This document shows, one piece after another, positions 45,191 to 52,749 of a stretch of 64,000 bases of DNA (position 1 is the stretch's first letter; each line of letters starts with the position of its first letter). The DNA lies in NCBI RefSeq assembly GCF_000472925.1, contig NZ_AXAS01000017.1:62001-126000 (forward strand), read 5' to 3'. This DNA is from Bradyrhizobium sp. Ec3.3 (GTDB taxonomy: Bacteria > Pseudomonadota > Alphaproteobacteria > Rhizobiales > Xanthobacteraceae). Position numbers and translations under genes: made by a program. Under the pieces are notes generated by a model. It did not search any database. It was not told the DNA's origin and saw nothing but the letters and a program-made list of their open reading frames with translations.

Positions 45191-45733
45191 TCATTTGGCC
45201 TCGATCGTGCTCATGTGCCGCAGCCACTCGACGAGATAGAGCGACACGGAAGAGAGTGTGAAGACCGTGACGAGGCCCATCAGGATTATATCATAGGGGC
45301 CGGGCTTGAAGCCGAAGGCGAGGGAGGCCAGCACCAGCGCCGCATAGGCCACCTGGGCTGCAGTGTTGAGCTTCGACACCTTCGACGGCTTCATCTCGAC
45401 CGGCTTGTCGAACAGCCAGGAGACGATCACGGCGGCGACGATCATGATGTCGCGCGAGACCACCAGAATCACGATCCAGCGCGGGATGTCGCCCCAGATG
45501 CCGAGCGCCAGATAGATCGAGACCAGCAGCGCCTTGTCGGCGAGCGGATCGAGCAGGGCTCCGAGCTCGCTCCTCATGTTGAAGCGCTTGGCCAGGAAGC
45601 CGTCGACAGCGTCGCTGATGCCGGCGATCAGGAAGACGGCGAACGCCACCTCCATCTGGCTCGACACAATCGCCCAGACGATGATCGGGACCAGCATGAT
45701 GCGGCCCAGGGTGATGATGTTTGGAATACTCAC
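45191..45733 (-). CDS. pgsA: CDP-alcohol phosphatidyltransferase (probable PgsA)
   Basis: 180 residues from the GTG at 45733 (VSIPNIITLGRIMLVPIIVW). The open frame begins at 45901, but that part has no family match and covers the divergent purM start. Four to six membrane helices carry the CDP-alcohol phosphotransferase signature (DAVDGFLAKRFNMRSELGAL followed by LDPLADK), in which the usual AR after DG-x2 reads AK. It most likely makes phosphatidylglycerophosphate. Cardiolipin-synthase-type activity is a less likely alternative. It heads the pgsA-hdaA-ppk-ppx series. Confidence 0.85.
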   Translation of the reverse strand: MSIPNIITLGRIMLVPIIVWAIVSSQMEVAFAVFLIAGISDAVDGFLAKRFNMRSELGALLDPLADKALLVSIYLALGIWGDIPRWIVILVVSRDIMIVAAVIVSWLFDKPVEMKPSKVSKLNTAAQVAYAALVLASLAFGFKPGPYDIILMGLVTVFTLSSVSLYLVEWLRHMSTIEAK

Positions 45734-45887
45734 GCGGCGCTTCCCGGCACCCGGTGTGACCCCGAATCCGGCCCTTTGGAGGCTGAACCGGTTGATATGT
45801 CTACATAGTATAGCCTCAGGCCCCTTGCGAGCCATTGCGCGGCCCTCGAATTCGACGTAACCAGCCGCAAATCCACTGGAAATCCGC

Positions 45888-46961
45888 ATGACCGACCGCA
45901 AAAACGGCCTTACCTACGCCGATTCAGGCGTCGACATCGATGCGGGCAATCGCCTGGTCGACCTGATCAAGCCGATGGTGCGCGCCACCGCGCGTGCCGG
46001 CGCCGATGCCGAGATCGGCGGTTTCGGCGGCCTGTTCGACCTCAAGGCAGCCGGGTTCAAGGACCCGGTCCTGGTCGCCGCCACCGACGGTGTCGGCACC
46101 AAGGTCAAGATCGCCATCGAGACCGGCCTGCATGGCGGGATCGGCATCGACCTCGTTGCCATGAGCGTCAACGACCTCGTGGTGCAGGGCGCCGAGCCGC
46201 TGTTCTTTCTCGATTATTTCGCCTGCGGGAAGCTCGATCCCGAGGCTGCCGCGTCGATCGTCGCGGGCGTCGCCGAAGGCTGCCGCGAGTCCGGCTGCGC
46301 ATTGATCGGCGGCGAAACCGCCGAGATGCCGGGCCTCTACAAGGACGGCGACTATGATCTCGCCGGGTTCGCGGTCGGCGCCGCCGAGCGCGGGACGCTG
46401 CTGCCACGAAAGGATATCGCCGCGGGCGATGCCGTGATCGGCCTGGCGTCCTCCGGGGTGCATTCCAACGGTTTCTCGCTGGTGCGCAAGATCGTCGAGC
46501 AGTCCGGCTTCGGCTTCGAGGCCCAGGCGCCGTTTGCGCCCGTCATGACGCTCGGGGGCGCGCTGCTCGCGCCGACCCGGCTCTACGTCAAATCCTGCCT
46601 GCGCGCGATCCGCGAGACCGGCGCGGTGAAGGGCCTTGCCCACATCACCGGCGGCGGCTTTACCGACAACATTCCGCGCGTGCTGCCAAAGCATCTCGGC
46701 GTCGGCATCGATCTCGCGAACCTGCCGGTGCTGCCGGTGTTCAAATGGCTGGCGGCGCAAGGCGGTATCGCCGAGCTCGAAATGCTGCGCACCTTCAACT
46801 GCGGCATCGGCATGATCGCGATCGTCGAGCCGGATGCCGCCGACAAGGTGATGCAAGTCTTCACCGACGCCGGCGAGACGGTGGCGCAGCTCGGCACTGT
46901 GATCCCGGCCGAGGGCGAGCATCGCGTCGTCTATAACGGCCACCTCGACCTGTCGCTGTAA
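45888..46961 (+). CDS. purM: Phosphoribosylformylglycinamidine cyclo-ligase (AIR synthetase)
   Basis: 357 residues. It closes the imidazole ring in de novo purine synthesis using ATP. The characteristic starts are seen: LTYADSGVDIDAGNRLVDLI, then GGFGGLFDL and LVAATDGVGTKVKIA. The GGETAEMPGLYKDGDYDLAG motif follows. Divergent from pgsA. It is directly followed after five bases by purN, which acts earlier in the pathway. Confidence 0.98.
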   Translation: MTDRKNGLTYADSGVDIDAGNRLVDLIKPMVRATARAGADAEIGGFGGLFDLKAAGFKDPVLVAATDGVGTKVKIAIETGLHGGIGIDLVAMSVNDLVVQGAEPLFFLDYFACGKLDPEAAASIVAGVAEGCRESGCALIGGETAEMPGLYKDGDYDLAGFAVGAAERGTLLPRKDIAAGDAVIGLASSGVHSNGFSLVRKIVEQSGFGFEAQAPFAPVMTLGGALLAPTRLYVKSCLRAIRETGAVKGLAHITGGGFTDNIPRVLPKHLGVGIDLANLPVLPVFKWLAAQGGIAELEMLRTFNCGIGMIAIVEPDAADKVMQVFTDAGETVAQLGTVIPAEGEHRVVYNGHLDLSL

Positions 46962-46966
46962 AACTC

Positions 46967-47620
46967 ATGAAGCGCCGCGTTGCCATCCTGATCTCCGGCC
47001 GAGGCTCCAACATGGCGGCGCTGATCAAGGCCGCCGCCGCGCCGGATTTTCCAGCGGAGATTTCGCTCGTCATCTCGAACAAGGCCGACGCGCTGGGCCT
47101 GGAGAAGGCGAGGGCGAGCGGCGTGAAGACGCTATTGGTCGAGAGCAAGCCATTCGGCAAGGACCGCGCCGGCTTCGAGGCGGCGCTGCAGGCTACGCTC
47201 GACCAGCATGGCATCGAGCTGATTTGTCTGGGCGGCTTCATGCGGCTGTTCACGGCCGAGTTCACGCAAAGCTGGTACGGGCGGATGCTCAACATCCATC
47301 CCTCGCTGCTGCCGTCGTTCCCCGGCCTCGACCCGCACGGCCAGGCCTTGCGCGCCGGCGTCAAACTGTCCGGCGCGACGGTGCACTTCGTGATCCCCGC
47401 GACCGATGCCGGCCCGATCGTGATGCAGGGCGCGGTTCCAGTCAGTGACAACGACACGCCGGATACGCTGTCCGAGCGCATCCTCGAAGTCGAGCACCGC
47501 ATCTATCCCGAAGCACTGCGCCTGCTTGCAACCGGCAAGGTCCGGATCGACGGTGACGTCTGCAAGACCGTGGGGAGCGGGGGCTCGGAGAATTTCCTGA
47601 TCTCGCCGGTGGTGGGCTGA
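46967..47620 (+). CDS. purN: Phosphoribosylglycinamide formyltransferase
   Basis: 217 residues. It transfers formyl from 10-formyltetrahydrofolate to GAR. The fold opens RVAILISGRGSNMAALIKAA. The catalytic Asn/His pair lies in NIHPSLLPSFPGLDPH, and the catalytic Asp in IPATDAGPIVMQGA. It is cotranscribed with purM and ends just before a stem-loop shared with the convergent cold-shock gene. Confidence 0.97.
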   Translation: MKRRVAILISGRGSNMAALIKAAAAPDFPAEISLVISNKADALGLEKARASGVKTLLVESKPFGKDRAGFEAALQATLDQHGIELICLGGFMRLFTAEFTQSWYGRMLNIHPSLLPSFPGLDPHGQALRAGVKLSGATVHFVIPATDAGPIVMQGAVPVSDNDTPDTLSERILEVEHRIYPEALRLLATGKVRIDGDVCKTVGSGGSENFLISPVVG

Positions 47621-47645
47621 AGCGCCATCCAGGCTTGAGCCACAA

Positions 47646-47679
47646 ATGAAATCCCCCGGGCGGAGCCGGGGGGATTCAT
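47646..47679. terminator. Stem-loop between purN and cold-shock gene
   Basis: ATGAAATCCCCCGG pairs with CCGGGGGGATTCAT around GCGGAG, with one mismatch, giving a stem of about 13 pairs between the converging genes. T-runs are weak on both sides, but stem strength and position support bidirectional termination. Confidence 0.72.
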
Positions 47680-47708
47680 GCTTGTCTATGTCGATCGTTG
47701 GCAGAAAG

Positions 47709-47912
47709 TCAGTGAACTCTGAGGTTCTCCGCGGAAGTCTTGCCGCGGTTCTCCACGAGATCGTATTCAACCACCTGATTTTCATTAAGGGTCGTCAGCC
47801 CAGCGCGCTCGACCGCGGAGATGTGGACGAACACGTCCTTGTCGCCGCCGTTCGGCTTGATGAAGCCATAGCCCTTTGTCGGGTTGAACCATTTGACGGT
47901 GCCTTTTTGCAT
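47709..47912 (-). CDS. cspA: Cold-shock protein (CspA family)
   Basis: 67 residues, the standard length. The single OB-fold domain carries both RNA-binding motifs, KGYGFI (RNP1) and VFVHIS (RNP2), within MQKGTVKWFNPTKGYGFIKP onward. It acts as a single-strand nucleic-acid chaperone. A strong AAGGAGGAG ribosome-binding site lies ten bases before the ATG, and a terminator-like hairpin sits just upstream of that site. Confidence 0.95.
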   Translation of the reverse strand: MQKGTVKWFNPTKGYGFIKPNGGDKDVFVHISAVERAGLTTLNENQVVEYDLVENRGKTSAENLRVH

Positions 47913-47935
47913 CGCCAGTCTCCTCCTTTAGACAT

Positions 47936-47958
47936 AAAAAAGACGCGGCCACGTCTTT
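47936..47958 (-). promoter_or_regulatory. Terminator-like hairpin in the leader of the cold-shock gene
   Basis: Read on the minus strand, AAAGACG-TGGCCG-CGTCTTT is followed directly by further T residues (six in the run) and ends about seven bases before the AAGGAGGAG ribosome-binding site. It has the form of an intrinsic terminator, but it lies inside the leader and in the sense orientation of cspA. It could be an attenuator, a temperature-sensitive switch, or the end of an unrecognised short RNA. Confidence 0.55.
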
Positions 47959-48294
47959 GCGCGTGCCACGCCACAAACGGGCTTCCGGAAGTCTGTTCGA
48001 GTCTTGAGTCTCAATGTCGCGAAACGCACAGTCGAGCGGCCAAATCCGATTGTGCCGGATATTGCAACATGAAAATCGCGCGCTAGCAAGCAGCGTGCAA
48101 AATTCAAGTCCCGATCCGAATCGCGGTGGCACAGTTTGCGACCTGTGGCAGCGGTACCACAGCGCGGGTAATCCCCCCGTTCAACGCCGCCCAAGCGATT
48201 GACCCTTCACGCCGGTTCAGCGCAAATCGTTCCAGGTGCCGCGATGCGTGTTGCATTTTTGCGTGTCGCCATTTGCTTTGGGAATTGTGTCGTT
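47959..48294. other. Intergenic region between divergent cspA and autotransporter barrel gene
   Basis: About 335 bases with no gene I can support. Both divergent promoters must be here. Short frames that cross it have no good start signals. In-frame ATG codons at 48199-48250 could lengthen the next gene. Confidence 0.45.
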
Positions 48295-49461
48295 ATGCGC
48301 TGCCTATCGCAGCCTTCAGGGACAAGGCGGACGCGCCGGCCGGGCGTTGTCCGGCGGGCCGCGAGCGTCATGGCGGTCGCCTTTGCGTTCTTCCTGATGA
48401 TCATGGCTGCCCCGGCGCATGCGCAGTCGCCTACACCGACGCCGACCCCCACGGCGACCCCGACGCCCACCCCGACACCTACACCGTCACCAACGCCGAC
48501 CGCGATGAACTACGGCCAGTCGACGGGCAACACCACGCTCAACCTCGGCTCCAGTTTTCTGGAGCGGCTGGGCAACCAGGCCTCGAACGGCTTCGACCGG
48601 ACCTTCCGCACCAACCCCGGCGGCGGCGGCGCCGCGGAGGCGGCGGAAGGGCCGCGCTACCGGACCTGGTTCGAGGGCTATGGTATTTCGATGCGGACCG
48701 ACGCGCAGGGCGACTTCGTCGGCGACAAGCGCAAGACCGTTGGCGGGGTCGCCGGTTTCGGCGCGCGGCTCGCGCCGGGGGTCAATCTCGGCTTCTCCGT
48801 CGACCAGAGCCACACCGACATCGATGTGCCCCTGGCGCTGCAATCGGCCTCGCTGGATCTGACCCAGCTCGGCATCAACGGCTCGGTCGACAAGGGGCCC
48901 TGGACCTTGGCCTTTGCGCTCGTGCATGGCTTCGGCAATGTCCATTCCAGCCGGGACAGCGGCTTCGGTTTGGCGACCGCGGGCTATCGCGCCACCATCG
49001 ACGGCGCGCTGACCGAGATCAGCTACTACTGGACCCAGGACCAGACCCGCTTCGTCCCCAAAGGTGCGCTGGAATATGTTCGCGCCACCAGCGCCTCGTT
49101 CCAGGAGACGGGCAGCCTCTTTCCCCTGACCGTCGGCTCGTCCGCACTCGCACGCGCGCGCGTGATGCTCGGCGCCGAGGTTGGGCGCTACTTCATCTTC
49201 GACCAGAAGATTCTGGATCTGTCCGCCTACGGCAAGTTCGTCGACAATTTCTATCAGGACCTGGGATCGATCCAGGTCAGCCTGGGCAGGCAGAGCCTTG
49301 TGGTGCCCGGCATCGGAGAGAGCCGCTACGGCCTCGACGCTGGCGCGTCGGCCTCGCTCAGCCTGACCAACACCGCGCGACTCTACGTCAATTATGACGG
49401 CAAGTTCCGCAACGAGTTCACCTCGCAACAGGGCACGGTCGGCTTCGAATACAGATGGTAG
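48295..49461 (+). CDS. Autotransporter-type outer-membrane barrel without passenger, Pro-Thr repeat linker
   Basis: 388 residues from the ATG at 48295, chosen because it puts the signal peptide (RRAASVMAVAFAFFLMIMAA, then PAHAQ) near the N-terminus. Earlier in-frame starts at 48244 and 48199 are possible. Right after the signal comes a PT/AT/SP dipeptide run of about 24 residues. The rest, from about residue 110, is a 12-strand autotransporter beta-domain (RYRTWFEGYGISMRTDAQGD, then NTARLYVNYDGKF) ending FEYRW. With only ~50 residues of linker there is no passenger. It may be a bare barrel, or present a short surface peptide. Confidence 0.82.
   Translation: MRCLSQPSGTRRTRRPGVVRRAASVMAVAFAFFLMIMAAPAHAQSPTPTPTPTATPTPTPTPTPSPTPTAMNYGQSTGNTTLNLGSSFLERLGNQASNGFDRTFRTNPGGGGAAEAAEGPRYRTWFEGYGISMRTDAQGDFVGDKRKTVGGVAGFGARLAPGVNLGFSVDQSHTDIDVPLALQSASLDLTQLGINGSVDKGPWTLAFALVHGFGNVHSSRDSGFGLATAGYRATIDGALTEISYYWTQDQTRFVPKGALEYVRATSASFQETGSLFPLTVGSSALARARVMLGAEVGRYFIFDQKILDLSAYGKFVDNFYQDLGSIQVSLGRQSLVVPGIGESRYGLDAGASASLSLTNTARLYVNYDGKFRNEFTSQQGTVGFEYRW
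48430..48505 (+). repeat. Pro-Thr coding minisatellite
   Basis: Imperfect repeats of a CCGACGCC-like unit encode the PT/AT/SP run just after the signal peptide of the barrel protein. The array is slippage-prone and may vary in length between strains. Confidence 0.7.
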
Positions 49462-49471
49462 CCGCTGCCGA

Positions 49472-50515
49472 TCACCTCGGCGTCGTCGCGACATAGCCCG
49501 TCAGGCCAAAGCTCTCTCGAGCCGACGCCATCATCGGCACCAGCGCGTTCGGGTGGATGAACTCATCGCGGAAGCAGGGATAGGCACGCGGATCGAAGAT
49601 CTTCTTCAGCCACTCGACCACGATCTTGTGCCGCTCGGAGGCGCGGAATTCCTTGTGATAGGTGAGCCAGAGATCGGCGTGGTGACTGACGCCGAGATCG
49701 ACCGCGACGAGCGGCGCGCCGAGTGCGATCGACACCGTCGGAAGAAAGCCGATGCCGGCGCCGCGTTCCACCGCATAGAGCACGCCGACCGATGAATTGG
49801 TCTTGATCCCGACGATGCCCTCGAGCGACTTGAGCCCCAGGATGCGGGCATAGGCGGTGTCGTCGACTTGCGGTGCGCTCTGCTTGATGATCCGGTGGTT
49901 CTGCAACTCGGCAAGCGTGCGGGGCACGCCGTGCAGGTTCTCGTAATCCTTCGAGACGAAGGGATAGATGTGCAGCCGGCCAAGCTTGGCCACGATCAGA
50001 TCTGGATTGGTCGGCGGCTCCAGCTGGATCGCGATATCGGATTCCAGGCGCGCAACATCGGCCTGCTCCATCGCGCAGCGCAGGTCGACGGTGATCTTGC
50101 GATAGGTCTTCTGGAAGTCGATCAGCCGCGGCAGGATCCAGAAATTGCCGGGCCCTTCAGTGACTGCGACGCGCACGGTGCCCGTCGCATCGCTCGAACT
50201 GCGCGAGGCGCGGCGAAACACATTGAAGGCGTGACGCTCCATCAACGTAACGTCGGAGATCATCGCCGTGCCTTCGTCGCTCAGCGTCAATCCACTCTGG
50301 TCGCGCAGAAACAGCTTGCAGCCGATGCTCTCTTCGAGCCGGTCGATCCGGCGCATCAGCGTCGTCGAGGTGAGGCCGAGCTCCTCGGCGGCGTTGCGGA
50401 AACTTTTATATTTTGCGCAAGCTAAAAACAGCTTCAAATCGTCCCAGGATGCATCGAGGGACTCATCGCTGCGGTGCTGCGTCATCGCAGCACCCCGGTG
50501 CAATAGTTGCTGCAT
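49472..50515 (-). CDS. LysR-family transcriptional regulator
   Basis: 347 residues; starting at the Met eleven codons in (MTQHRSDESL) is equally plausible. A winged helix-turn-helix covers about residues 22-82 (WDDLKLFLACAKYKSFRNAA, then LTSTTLMRRIDRLEESIGCK). The substrate-binding domain follows (VRVAVTEGPGNFWILPRLID). It is divergent from the GNAT-like gene at 50583, and the 67-base gap contains a perfect dyad, so it probably controls itself and that gene. Confidence 0.92.
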   Translation of the reverse strand: MQQLLHRGAAMTQHRSDESLDASWDDLKLFLACAKYKSFRNAAEELGLTSTTLMRRIDRLEESIGCKLFLRDQSGLTLSDEGTAMISDVTLMERHAFNVFRRASRSSSDATGTVRVAVTEGPGNFWILPRLIDFQKTYRKITVDLRCAMEQADVARLESDIAIQLEPPTNPDLIVAKLGRLHIYPFVSKDYENLHGVPRTLAELQNHRIIKQSAPQVDDTAYARILGLKSLEGIVGIKTNSSVGVLYAVERGAGIGFLPTVSIALGAPLVAVDLGVSHHADLWLTYHKEFRASERHKIVVEWLKKIFDPRAYPCFRDEFIHPNALVPMMASARESFGLTGYVATTPR

Positions 50516-50525
50516 ACACCTGTTC

Positions 50526-50538
50526 CTTACCCGGTAAG
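50526..50538. promoter_or_regulatory. Perfect dyad in LysR divergent promoter
   Basis: CTTACC-C-GGTAAG is a perfect 13-bp inverted repeat located 11 bases before the LysR start and 45 before the divergent gene. It is a candidate LysR operator or a core promoter element. Confidence 0.45.
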
Positions 50539-50582
50539 CTCCATCATCCTAACGGGATGGGGCGAAACGATAGAGGGGCAAG

Positions 50583-51200
50583 ATGGCTATGGAAAGGGGC
50601 TCGTTTGCCGCAAGGCATGAATTTGACGCGCTGCCGCTCAGTCCAGACATCGATGTCCATTGTGCGCAATTTTCCGAAATTGCCGCGCTTGCCGACATGG
50701 CGCACCGGTTAGTCCCCGGCGTGCGGATCGGCGAGCAGGAACTCGCGCGCTATTTCACCTTCGATTCCCAATGCCTTCTGACCTTCACCCGTAACGGTGC
50801 GCTGGTCGGTGGCATGGCCTTCCTGTTTCTCAATGAGCGCGGCCATGACGCGTTGCTGCTCGACGAGATCTGTCTGACCGAGCCCGACATCCGGCATCTC
50901 GCATCCGGCAACGAGGAGGTCTCGGCCACCTACATCTGGGCCATCGCAGCCACCGGCCGCGGCATCGCTGGACTCGGCAAGGCGGCCGCGCATCTGCGGC
51001 AGCCGCGGTTACGAAGCGCCGATTGTTTCGCGCAGCCATCGACGGCGGCCGGACGCGACATCATGAAAGCGACGGGTTTCGAGCCTATCGCGAGCTTCCA
51101 GCCTGACCTCTGGTGCTACGAGCGGCCATGGAATCGACTGCCTATGCGCAGGCCGGGGGCTAAGATCGAAGCAGGGAGTTTTGCAGATGCACGGCACTAG
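50583..51200 (+). CDS. GNAT-like hypothetical protein
   Basis: 205 residues after a good AGAGGGGCAAG ribosome-binding site. I do not recognise a curated family. Residues ~20-115 (DIDVHCAQFSEIAALADMAH, then LTFTRNGALVGGMAFLFLNE) look like the first strands of a GNAT acetyltransferase. A later IWAIAATGRGIAGLGKAAAH stretch replaces the usual acetyl-CoA loop. Its end overlaps the start of a genuine GNAT gene, so the pair is translationally coupled. An aberrant or regulatory partner of that enzyme is one reading. Confidence 0.7.
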   Translation: MAMERGSFAARHEFDALPLSPDIDVHCAQFSEIAALADMAHRLVPGVRIGEQELARYFTFDSQCLLTFTRNGALVGGMAFLFLNERGHDALLLDEICLTEPDIRHLASGNEEVSATYIWAIAATGRGIAGLGKAAAHLRQPRLRSADCFAQPSTAAGRDIMKATGFEPIASFQPDLWCYERPWNRLPMRRPGAKIEAGSFADARH

Positions 51201-51804
51201 AATTCCTTTAGCCAAACCCGACTCGCGTGCCATCACGATCCGCATCGCGCGCGATCCCAGCGACCTCATGCTGGTCACGGCCATCCGCTCGGCGGTCTAT
51301 CTCGCCGAGCAGGACTGTCCTTTCGAGGAAGAGTTCGACGGCAACGATTTGGTCGCCGCGCATTTCATCGGCTTCATCGGCAATGAGCCCGCCGGCTGCC
51401 TGCGGGTTCGCTTCTTCGGCGAGTTCGCCAAGGTCGAGCGGCTCGCGGTGCGGCACCAGTACCGGCGCTCGCGCGTGTCGTTCAAGCTCGTGCAGGCGAG
51501 CGTCGAATATGTGAAGCGCAAGGGCTTCCGCAAGATTTATGGGCAGGCGCAGGACCGGCTGGTCGACTTCTGGGCCCATTTCGGCGCCAAGCCGCTCGGC
51601 CACAATCGCAAGATCACCTTCTCGGATTTTTCCTATACCGAGATGGTGCTCGAGATCGAGCCGGGGCCGGACGCGATCACGCTGGACAGTGATCCTTACG
51701 TGATCATCCGCCCCGAGGGCGATTGGGATCGGCCGGGGGTGCTCGATGCCTCAGCTGGACGGGCGGTGACATCGCCGCTGCGTAACCTCTCGATGGCCCG
51801 CTGA
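51187..51804 (+). CDS. GNAT-family N-acetyltransferase
   Basis: 205 residues from the ATG at 51187 (AGGGAG eight bases before it); a TTG two codons earlier is possible. The GNAT core is clear: AVYLAEQDCPFEEEFDGNDL, FIGNEPAGCLRVRFFGEFAK and the acyl-CoA segment VERLAVRHQYRRSRVSFKLV, then RKIYGQAQDRLVDFWAHFGA. The substrate is unknown. The start lies inside the end of the preceding gene (14-base overlap). An isochorismatase-fold gene follows 25 bases on, which suggests one transcript under the LysR regulator. Confidence 0.85.
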   Translation: MHGTRIPLAKPDSRAITIRIARDPSDLMLVTAIRSAVYLAEQDCPFEEEFDGNDLVAAHFIGFIGNEPAGCLRVRFFGEFAKVERLAVRHQYRRSRVSFKLVQASVEYVKRKGFRKIYGQAQDRLVDFWAHFGAKPLGHNRKITFSDFSYTEMVLEIEPGPDAITLDSDPYVIIRPEGDWDRPGVLDASAGRAVTSPLRNLSMAR

Positions 51805-51829
51805 AATTGGTGCAGCTACGAACAAGAAG

Positions 51830-52393
51830 ATGCCGGACTTCATTCACGACGATCCGCCGATCCTGGTTTGCGCCGATCTGCAGGTCGAATATCTGACCCC
51901 CGGGCGTCGCCATGTCATTCTCGACGGCGACGCCACGACCTCGCGCTGCCTGGAGTTGTTGACGCTGTGGCGCGACAATCTCTGGCCGGTGATGCACCTC
52001 AAGCGCATTGCGCAGGCCGCCTGGTTCAATCCGGCATCCAAGCTGACCGATTGGATTGTCGAGCTGAAGCCGCGACCGGGCGAGATCACGTTCGAGCATC
52101 CGCTGCCGTCGGCCTACAGTTCCGCGCGGTTTGCCGACTACAGCGCGAACATCCGGAACATCCGCTGCGTACTGCTTGGTTTCTCGCTCGACGAGACGAT
52201 TTTGGCGACAGTGGTCGACGGTTTTCACAGGAGCCATCGCTACCAGGTTGTCACCGACGCCGTCGCCTGCCGCCATCCGGGCCATGGCGATGCAGCCGAC
52301 TACAAGCAGTCGGTGGTGAACGTGATCAGCAATTTTGCTACACTTCGTCCCAGCGCCGAGCTCATCAGGACCAGCGGCGCCATCGCGGTGTAG
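51830..52393 (+). CDS. Isochorismatase-fold protein with altered catalytic residues
   Basis: 187 residues. The fold is recognised from ILVCADLQVEY (Asp16 in the family position), LKPRPGEITFEH and the VLLGFSLDETILATVVDGFH strand-helix. In active cysteine hydrolases the triad is Asp, Lys and Cys. Aligned here, the Lys position is Glu89 and the Cys position Thr123, and only Asp16 remains. It therefore probably does not act as an amidase. It may bind a ligand, or use the Cys-independent chemistry of isochorismatases proper. It is downstream of the GNAT pair on the same strand. Confidence 0.78.
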   Translation: MPDFIHDDPPILVCADLQVEYLTPGRRHVILDGDATTSRCLELLTLWRDNLWPVMHLKRIAQAAWFNPASKLTDWIVELKPRPGEITFEHPLPSAYSSARFADYSANIRNIRCVLLGFSLDETILATVVDGFHRSHRYQVVTDAVACRHPGHGDAADYKQSVVNVISNFATLRPSAELIRTSGAIAV

Positions 52394-52419
52394 ACGGGCG
52401 CGGTCCGCGACGAGGGTGA

Positions 52420-52602
52420 TTGACGACATTGTCCCGGGGGCAAGAGCTGGAAAGTCTCGTAGGCGATCTGTCGCTCGCCCTTGAAACGGCGCGCCGGCTG
52501 GGCCTGTCGACGACCGTCTATCTGCTCTCGATGGCGCTCGTCGAGGTGCGCGAGGCGGCCGAGGCTGCCTCGGATGGCGGCGACGATGACGGAGCCGCCT
52601 GA
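52420..52602 (+). CDS. Possible small helical protein, 60 residues
   Basis: A TTG start at 52420 follows GAGGGTGA, and the product is mostly one long amphipathic helix (LESLVGDLSLALETARRLGL, then STTVYLLSMALVEVREAAEA) with an acidic tail. No family recognised. It would fit as a small regulatory or partner protein of the surrounding group. The unusual start and short length keep confidence low. Confidence 0.42.
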   Translation: MTTLSRGQELESLVGDLSLALETARRLGLSTTVYLLSMALVEVREAAEAASDGGDDDGAA

Positions 52603-52749
52603 ACCCACGCTTTATCCGTTTCCTGCAACGCTGCTGTGCTGCCGACGAATTGACGTTGCAAGTTGAGCCGCGCCGCAATAGCCAAGTGACGATGTCGTCG
52701 ACAGACGAGCTCCGTTTCGGCGCGCGCCGAAGGCTGAAGGAATGATGTG

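Noticed and set aside
45734..45901. N-terminal extension of the CDP-alcohol phosphatidyltransferase
   Set aside because: No similarity to the family and it overlaps the divergent purM start; VSIPNIITLGR is the usual N-terminus.
48430..48505. CRISPR-like or regulatory repeat array
   Set aside because: The repeats are coding (Pro-Thr run), short and without spacers.
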